Source: Candidatus Poribacteria bacterium (GTDB taxonomy: Bacteria; Poribacteria; WGA-4E; WGA-3G). Taken from it: DNA of 54,081 nucleotides. Made by a program: the position numbers and the translations under genes. Every line of letters begins with the position of its first letter. The first letter of the stretch is position 1. The notes under the pieces are model-generated. The model ran no database searches and was not told the origin of the DNA. It saw only the letters and a program-made list of their open reading frames with translations. This document shows positions 49,941-54,081 of the stretch, in pieces. The stretch covers positions 1-54,081 of the forward strand of contig JAJDXV010000051.1 of NCBI GenBank assembly GCA_022823085.1, read 5' to 3'.

Positions 49941-50205
49941 ATGTTAGACTTTAAACCCCCTAAACCCAATACGATTGTGATTAAGTTCGTCGGAGTCGTT
50001 ATGCCGCTTGTTAATCGCTTGTATTTGAAAGGGTTAACGTTAGATATTGATGCCGAATCCATCGCGCGTTTGAAAAAAACGGACGGATGCCCGAGCCGAA
50101 GTCTATAAAGACATCGACGAGATGACCGAATACGAACGGAAGATACATGATGATAGTCTGCAACAACGGCGCAGACGGTGGGTCCCAGAAGAACGGCACC
50201 TATAA
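49941..50205 (+). pseudogene. Frameshifted small gene, possible acyltransferase remnant
   Basis: From an ATG at 49941 the frame reads MLDFKPPKPNTIVIKFVG and on to IDAESIARLKKT, then runs out. Shifting frame at an A7 tract (50073-50079) continues with DARAEVYKDIDEMTEYERK and ends EERHL at 50205. Both parts look like real protein. The first part resembles, from memory, the N terminus of lysophospholipid acyltransferases (PPKPN, then LKGL). Removing one A restores one frame of about 88 codons. It occupies the 373-nt gap between the isomerase-like gene and the next gene. Confidence 0.55.
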
Positions 50206-50252
50206 AATCATATTATTTAACGCCTTGCGAATTATTAAAAAAGGAGAAAAAC

Positions 50253-51167
50253 ATGGCAAAAAAATTGTCAATTGGAAGTTGGGCTTACGCATTTGGCCCT
50301 TATGAAGATAACCCTGTCCCGTTTGATGATGTCGTTAAACGGCTCAGTGAACTCGAATTTGATGGGATCGAAATCGGCGCGTTTAAACCGCATATCGACA
50401 TCAACGACTACCCGATGAAAAGCGATCGGGATGCCGTTAAAGGTTTGATCGCCTATTACGGCCTCGAAGTCTCTGGCTTAGCTGCCGACTTCTGGTCGCA
50501 TCCGGGACCCGGTACAGACGAAGCACAAGAGGACGACAAATACTTCAAATTGTTCAGACAGAACCTCCAACTCGCATTGGACCTCGGATCGCCTGCTATC
50601 CGCGTAGATACCGTCAGTGATCCTGAAGAAGGCATTCCAGGGGTTGAGCGGGAGAAAGCATGGGATCGGATCGCCTCCGTCTGGAGACGTTGTGCACAAG
50701 TCGCTGAGGACCACGGCGTGTTGATGCTCTGGGAATTTGAACCCGGATTCATGTTCAACAAGCCGAGCGATATTATCAATATGCCAAAGGCTGTCGATCA
50801 TCCGAATTTCAAAGTGATGTTCGATACATGCCACGCGCAGATGTGCGCGGTCGTCGGGGCCCGACAGCCCGGAGAGCAGGAGACCCTCGGCGATAACGGT
50901 GTTATTGATCTCGCACGGCAGCTCAAAGGTGAAATCGGACACTTCCACCTCATCGATTCCGATAACACGCTCCATGGCGACGAAACAAGCACGCACGCAC
51001 CTTTCGGAGACGGTGTACTCGACTTCGACGCAATTATTCCTGTCATCATGGACGAAACAGGGTACGACGGCGATTGGTTCTCTATCGATCTCTGTTTCTG
51101 GCCCAACGCGTGGGATGTCACCGAAGATGCGAAGAAGTTCCTGACTCCTTATCTGGAGCGGTATTAA
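50253..51167 (+). CDS. Sugar phosphate isomerase/epimerase (TIM barrel)
   Basis: This 304-aa protein starts at the ATG at 50253, with AAGGAG about 7 nt upstream. Landmarks are SIGSWAYAFGPYEDNPVPF, FDGIEIGAF, LMLWEFEPGFMFN with its metal-binding Glu, KVMFDTCHAQM (Asp/His) and GHFHLIDSDNTLHGD. It belongs to the AP_endonuc_2 group of metal-dependent sugar or inositol epimerases. It differs clearly from the similar gene at 21707-22561. It ends before a hairpin that may act as terminator. Substrate unknown. Confidence 0.87.
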   Translation: MAKKLSIGSWAYAFGPYEDNPVPFDDVVKRLSELEFDGIEIGAFKPHIDINDYPMKSDRDAVKGLIAYYGLEVSGLAADFWSHPGPGTDEAQEDDKYFKLFRQNLQLALDLGSPAIRVDTVSDPEEGIPGVEREKAWDRIASVWRRCAQVAEDHGVLMLWEFEPGFMFNKPSDIINMPKAVDHPNFKVMFDTCHAQMCAVVGARQPGEQETLGDNGVIDLARQLKGEIGHFHLIDSDNTLHGDETSTHAPFGDGVLDFDAIIPVIMDETGYDGDWFSIDLCFWPNAWDVTEDAKKFLTPYLERY

Positions 51168-51186
51168 GGGTTTTCAAAGCATAAAC

Positions 51187-51207
51187 GGCGCGGTCTCAAA
51201 CCGCGCC
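51187..51207. terminator. Hairpin like the receptor terminator
   Basis: GGCGCGGT (51187-51194), loop CTCAA, ACCGCGCC (51200-51207). It has nearly the same stem as the terminator at 25330-25349 but only a weak T-tail (TCTTAAAT). It lies 20 nt after the isomerase stop codon. Confidence 0.55.
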
Positions 51208-51228
51208 TCTTAAATAAGGTAGTAACTT

Positions 51229-51669
51229 GTGAAACGCGGAAAAAAGTCGAGAAAACGGAAACGAGGCCCAGCAGCTCGCGCCCGGATACGAGCCCAAGAA
51301 CTTTTCGCGCAAGAACTCGCGCGTAAACAGCAACGGCTTAAGGAACTCGAAGAAGAAACCCGGCAATGCTATGAAAGTGTACTTGAACGGTACCCCCTTT
51401 CAGAGGGTGAGCGGTTATCTTTAGAGCATGAGTGGAAAATTGGCCTGGAAGTCATCGTTGAACACGAGGATGCAAAAACACCAGACGACTATTATGACTT
51501 TCCTCCTATATATACCTATGACTCGGAATCAATTAGCGATTTAGTCGTCGACTCGGGGATAAGCGAAGCGGCTTGGCGATCGGGCTTTGATTTGGCAAAT
51601 GCACTCGGACTCGCTACGATTACAATTGATGAAGCCGGAAACATCAATGGAGAGATAGTCGAGTATTAA
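51229..51669 (+). CDS. Small basic-headed protein of unknown function
   Basis: This 146-aa protein starts at a GTG. The first 20 residues are strongly basic (KRGKKSRKRKRG). A coiled-coil-like helix follows (about 22-52; QELARKQQRLKELEEET). The rest is acidic, with YDFPPIYTYDSESISD. The basic head could bind nucleic acid. I do not recognise a family. It lies 24 nt upstream of nadC and may share its transcript, but a link to NAD synthesis is not implied. Confidence 0.6.
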   Translation: MKRGKKSRKRKRGPAARARIRAQELFAQELARKQQRLKELEEETRQCYESVLERYPLSEGERLSLEHEWKIGLEVIVEHEDAKTPDDYYDFPPIYTYDSESISDLVVDSGISEAAWRSGFDLANALGLATITIDEAGNINGEIVEY

Positions 51670-51692
51670 AGACGGTTTCAAATCTATAAAAT

Positions 51693-52538
51693 ATGCTGAA
51701 TTTGCGTTCATTAGACCCCTTAATCGAACTCGCCTTTGAAGAAGACATCGGTATCGGTGATATAACGACTGACGCAACGGTACCACCCTCGCAAAAGGGA
51801 GCAGGGGTACTTCTTGCCAAAAGTAACGGTATTGTCGCCGGATTGCCGATCGCCGAACGGGTGTTTGAAAAGTTAGACCCGACGTTGGTATTTCACTCAC
51901 TCATTGACGATGGGAACGCCGTCGTCGCAGGCACATCGATTGCTGAAGTGCAAGGCAGTGCTAAGACGATCCTAATCGGCGAACGGACGGCTCTGAACTT
52001 TCTGCAACGCCTCTCCGGGATCGCCACACTCGCTGCACAATTTGTGGACGCAGTCGCGGATTACGATGCCAAAATTGTGGATACTCGCAAAACTGCAGCC
52101 GGATGGCGCGGCGCACAGAAATATGCTGTCCGAATCGGCGGCGCGCAAAACCATCGATTCGGACTCTACGACGGGGTGCTAATCAAAGACAACCACATCG
52201 TCGCCGCCGACGGCATCCGAAACGCTGTTGAACGCGCACGGCAAATCGTTCCACATACAGTAAAGATTGAAGTCGAAGTCGAAACCGTCGAACAGGTCGA
52301 TGAAGCATTAGACGCAGGCGCGGATATTTTACTTCTCGACAATATGCCACCCGGCATTATGGCACGCGTTGTCGAAGAAGTAGGAGACCGAGCCATAACG
52401 GAAGCCTCCGGTGGGATTACGCTCGATAGTGTGGAAACCGTGGCAGCAACAGGTGTGGACTTTATTTCTGTCGGCGCACTAACACACTCCGCGATGCCGA
52501 TGGATATCAGCCTAAACCTGAAACTTGTTACAAAGTAG
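51693..52538 (+). CDS. nadC: Nicotinate-nucleotide pyrophosphorylase (carboxylating), quinolinate phosphoribosyltransferase
   Basis: This 281-aa enzyme converts quinolinate and PRPP to nicotinate mononucleotide in de novo NAD synthesis. Signatures are FEEDIGIGDITTDATV at the N terminus, DTRKTAAGWRGAQKYAV (family usually D-T-R-K-T-T-P-G), IGGAQNHRFGLYDGV, LIKDNHI, and ASGGITLDSVETVAATGVD near the C terminus. The TTP to TAA change in the first signature is unusual but the charged residues remain. Length is typical. No nadA or nadB is in the window. Confidence 0.92.
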   Translation: MLNLRSLDPLIELAFEEDIGIGDITTDATVPPSQKGAGVLLAKSNGIVAGLPIAERVFEKLDPTLVFHSLIDDGNAVVAGTSIAEVQGSAKTILIGERTALNFLQRLSGIATLAAQFVDAVADYDAKIVDTRKTAAGWRGAQKYAVRIGGAQNHRFGLYDGVLIKDNHIVAADGIRNAVERARQIVPHTVKIEVEVETVEQVDEALDAGADILLLDNMPPGIMARVVEEVGDRAITEASGGITLDSVETVAATGVDFISVGALTHSAMPMDISLNLKLVTK

Positions 52539-52703
52539 GTATTTTAGATGTCAGGTTTCTGTGTCAATTTGTCTGTTGTCCAAATCAGGTTTAACGGAGC
52601 CCCAAGCAACGCGTCAGGACGGATCAACGGAGAAAGACTTGAAAATACCGATAGACCTTACTGAACCGCAAGGTATTTTAAATATGAGGAAATTTAACTT
52701 TTA

Positions 52704-53750
52704 ATGCAGGAATTCTTGAGCCGCTCCTTAAATCGAGAAAATGCGGTTCGCGGTACAATCCTTTTCATATTCTGCACATTCGCTGGATTATTTCTCAGTT
52801 TTTTGTGGGGCGGGAGTCAAGATATAGAGCAGGTTTTTCGCGAGATGCGCGTTGAGATGCTCCTCGGTGCTTGCTTGTGCATGTTTGTAGATTGGTTCTT
52901 CGGCGCACTCCGTTTCCATGTTTTTATTCGGAAAGTGGTGCCGACGATTCGATTCTGGGACAGCCTCCGCGCGAATTTAGCGACGCTCTGTGTATCAGCG
53001 ATCACGCCGTTCCAGACAGGCGGTGTCGGGCATCTCTATATCTATGCCCGGACAGGTGTCCCGTTATCAGGCGCGATAACATCAGGTATCATCTGTTTCC
53101 TCTCGACACTCACCACCCTTATTCTTTGCGCCGGTGGAATCGTCTGGTTGGACCCACCATTCCTGCCGAAAGAGGCGACGTGGGTCAGTCTATTTAGTTT
53201 TTTGATGTTCGGCTTGGTATTCGGGGCGTTCCTTTTGCTGCTTTTCAAGCCAGAAATCGTCTTCCGGTTTTTTCACTATCTTTGTGATCTTGTGCAGCGA
53301 AGATTCACACGCCTCGCACCGATCTTGGAACGGGCTACAACACGCGTGGAACAACTGACGACTGAGCATAAATCGTTCACGACGATGTTCCTCCGCGATC
53401 ACAAATTCACCTGCCTATTGAGCATACCACTGACTTGCGGCTTCTTAGGCGCGCGAATCGTTGGCAGCTACATCGTCGTCCAAGCACTCAACGGAGACGC
53501 AACATTGTGGGAACTCTGCATCATCGGCTTGGTGCTAAACTTCGTTGTGCTGTTCGCACCGAGTCCCGGCGCAAGCGGCGTTGCGGAAGTCGTAACCGCT
53601 GCACTCATGGAGCGTCTGATTTCTAAAGAACTGATACCACTTTTTGTACTGCTGACGCGATTCTTCAGCATCTATTGTGCCGTTGTTGTTGGTGGTATCA
53701 TCATCGGTTTACAAATCACCAAAGACTTTAGGCAACAGAAACAGACATAG
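52704..53750 (+). CDS. Flippase-like membrane protein (LPG synthase TM region/UPF0104 family)
   Basis: This 348-aa integral membrane protein has about eight helices. Family signs are an early membrane pair, SAITPFQTGGVGHLYIYAR (the T-P-x-x-x-G-G region) and FAPSPGASGVAEVVTAAL near the C terminus. Relatives are the membrane domain of lysylphosphatidylglycerol synthase and AglD-type proteins, thought to move lipid-linked intermediates. The next gene lies beyond the window. It is preceded by a spacer with an ACCGCAAGG motif similar to that at 232-241. Confidence 0.85.
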   Translation: MQEFLSRSLNRENAVRGTILFIFCTFAGLFLSFLWGGSQDIEQVFREMRVEMLLGACLCMFVDWFFGALRFHVFIRKVVPTIRFWDSLRANLATLCVSAITPFQTGGVGHLYIYARTGVPLSGAITSGIICFLSTLTTLILCAGGIVWLDPPFLPKEATWVSLFSFLMFGLVFGAFLLLLFKPEIVFRFFHYLCDLVQRRFTRLAPILERATTRVEQLTTEHKSFTTMFLRDHKFTCLLSIPLTCGFLGARIVGSYIVVQALNGDATLWELCIIGLVLNFVVLFAPSPGASGVAEVVTAALMERLISKELIPLFVLLTRFFSIYCAVVVGGIIIGLQITKDFRQQKQT

Positions 53751-54081
53751 CGATAGATGCTATGCCGTTATAGTAAAACCGAAAAATAAATAGACACTTT
53801 AAAGGACAACAAACCTACCCGTTGCAGGGTTTTTGCTGGGGTGTTTCTTCAGGGTTTGTAACCCTGCCTTCTATAAGTGTCACGTTAATTGTAAGTTTTA
53901 CTAACAATAACTATAGTTTGGACAGTTTGATCAGATTATAAGTTATGAAAAGTTGGCAGTGTTCTCCCGTTAGAGCTCCCGAACAGATGTTAGGATTGGC
54001 TTCTAAACCTGTTTTTGGGTCTCTATTGTGTTAGAAACGACTGCTTTTTGGTCACTATTTTTTGAAAATCGTGAAAATATG
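53751..54081. other. Non-coding end of the window
   Basis: These 331 nt are AT-rich. Apart from the dispersed repeat at 53824-53867 I see no ORF, RNA gene or clear promoter. A gene may begin beyond the window edge. Confidence 0.5.
53824..53867. repeat. Dispersed palindromic repeat, copy 3 of 3
   Basis: GCAGGGTT (53824-53831) and AACCCTGC (53860-53867) are perfect inverted ends. The core GTTTTTGCTGGGGTGTTTC then continues TTCAGGGTT. The element matches 4262-4290 at 27 of 29 positions by eye. Confidence 0.6.

Overview
The window is 54 kb of bacterial chromosome with no rRNA, tRNA, CRISPR array or phage genes that I can see. The gene content suggests an uncultured Candidatus Poribacteria-like or related Planctomycetota-neighbouring lineage. 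The supporting features are phytanoyl-CoA dioxygenase (PhyH) proteins, Gfo/Idh/MocA dehydrogenases, sugar phosphate isomerases, an ECF sigma factor fused to an Asp-box propeller, Uma2 and RraA proteins, and many short hairpin and heptad repeats. This is an inference from gene content; no marker gene is present. Most genes have about 50% GC by eye. Two regions are clearly AT-richer: the 6.9-19.3 kb operon and the 41.5-44.8 kb restriction-modification block.

Layout. 0-3.7 kb: a MITE-like repeat, a Gfo/Idh/MocA oxidoreductase and a GT-C-like membrane protein. 3.8-6.6 kb (minus strand): a cysteine-synthesis operon of cysteine synthase, APS reductase, a CysO-type sulfur carrier and a JAMM peptidase, read from a clear sigma70 promoter. 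6.6-6.9 kb: a complete 273-bp MITE with target-site duplication. 6.9-19.3 kb (minus strand): one nine-gene operon with a vWA lipoprotein, a 4-TM protein, a tubulin/FtsZ-like GTPase, an actin/Hsp70-fold ATPase of 999 aa, a membrane coiled-coil protein, a MotA/TolQ-like channel with a very long coiled-coil tail, a MotB/OmpA-like protein with the channel aspartate, a membrane-anchored transglutaminase-like protein and a lipoprotein. It is read from a promoter with consensus -35 and -10 hexamers and an inverted repeat over the start site. This is the most interesting system in the window. It combines tubulin-like and actin-like NTPases with an apparent ion-driven motor and a sensor/envelope set. 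It resembles, as I recall it, the FtsZ-like/vWA/OmpA membrane-remodelling system predicted by Makarova and Koonin (2010), and shares its MotAB-type pair with Zorya, but has no nuclease or helicase.

19.5-34.3 kb: mostly catabolic and accessory metabolism (Uma2, RraA, TIM-barrel isomerase, two PhyH dioxygenases, Gfo/Idh/MocA, cytochrome c, TonB-dependent receptor, acyl-CoA ligase, zinc alcohol dehydrogenase, CurA-type reductase, 2-hydroxyacid dehydrogenase), with a truncated PIN-toxin relic. 34.4-41.5 kb: a lipoprotein with an unusual CxxxCH haem motif, the sigma-propeller fusion, a large polytopic membrane protein, an archaeal-type phosphopantoate--beta-alanine ligase, a retropepsin-like protein, and a small relic of the polytopic membrane protein gene. 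41.5-44.8 kb: two tandem type II restriction-modification systems (one MjaI-type), with the fossil 3' end of a second MjaI-type nuclease gene at the left edge. 44.9-54 kb: a heterodimeric ABC exporter, a mannose-6-phosphate isomerase-like cupin, a frameshifted small gene, another TIM-barrel isomerase, NadC, a flippase-like membrane protein and a dispersed repeat.

All functional calls rest on motifs and recalled family features; no database search was possible.
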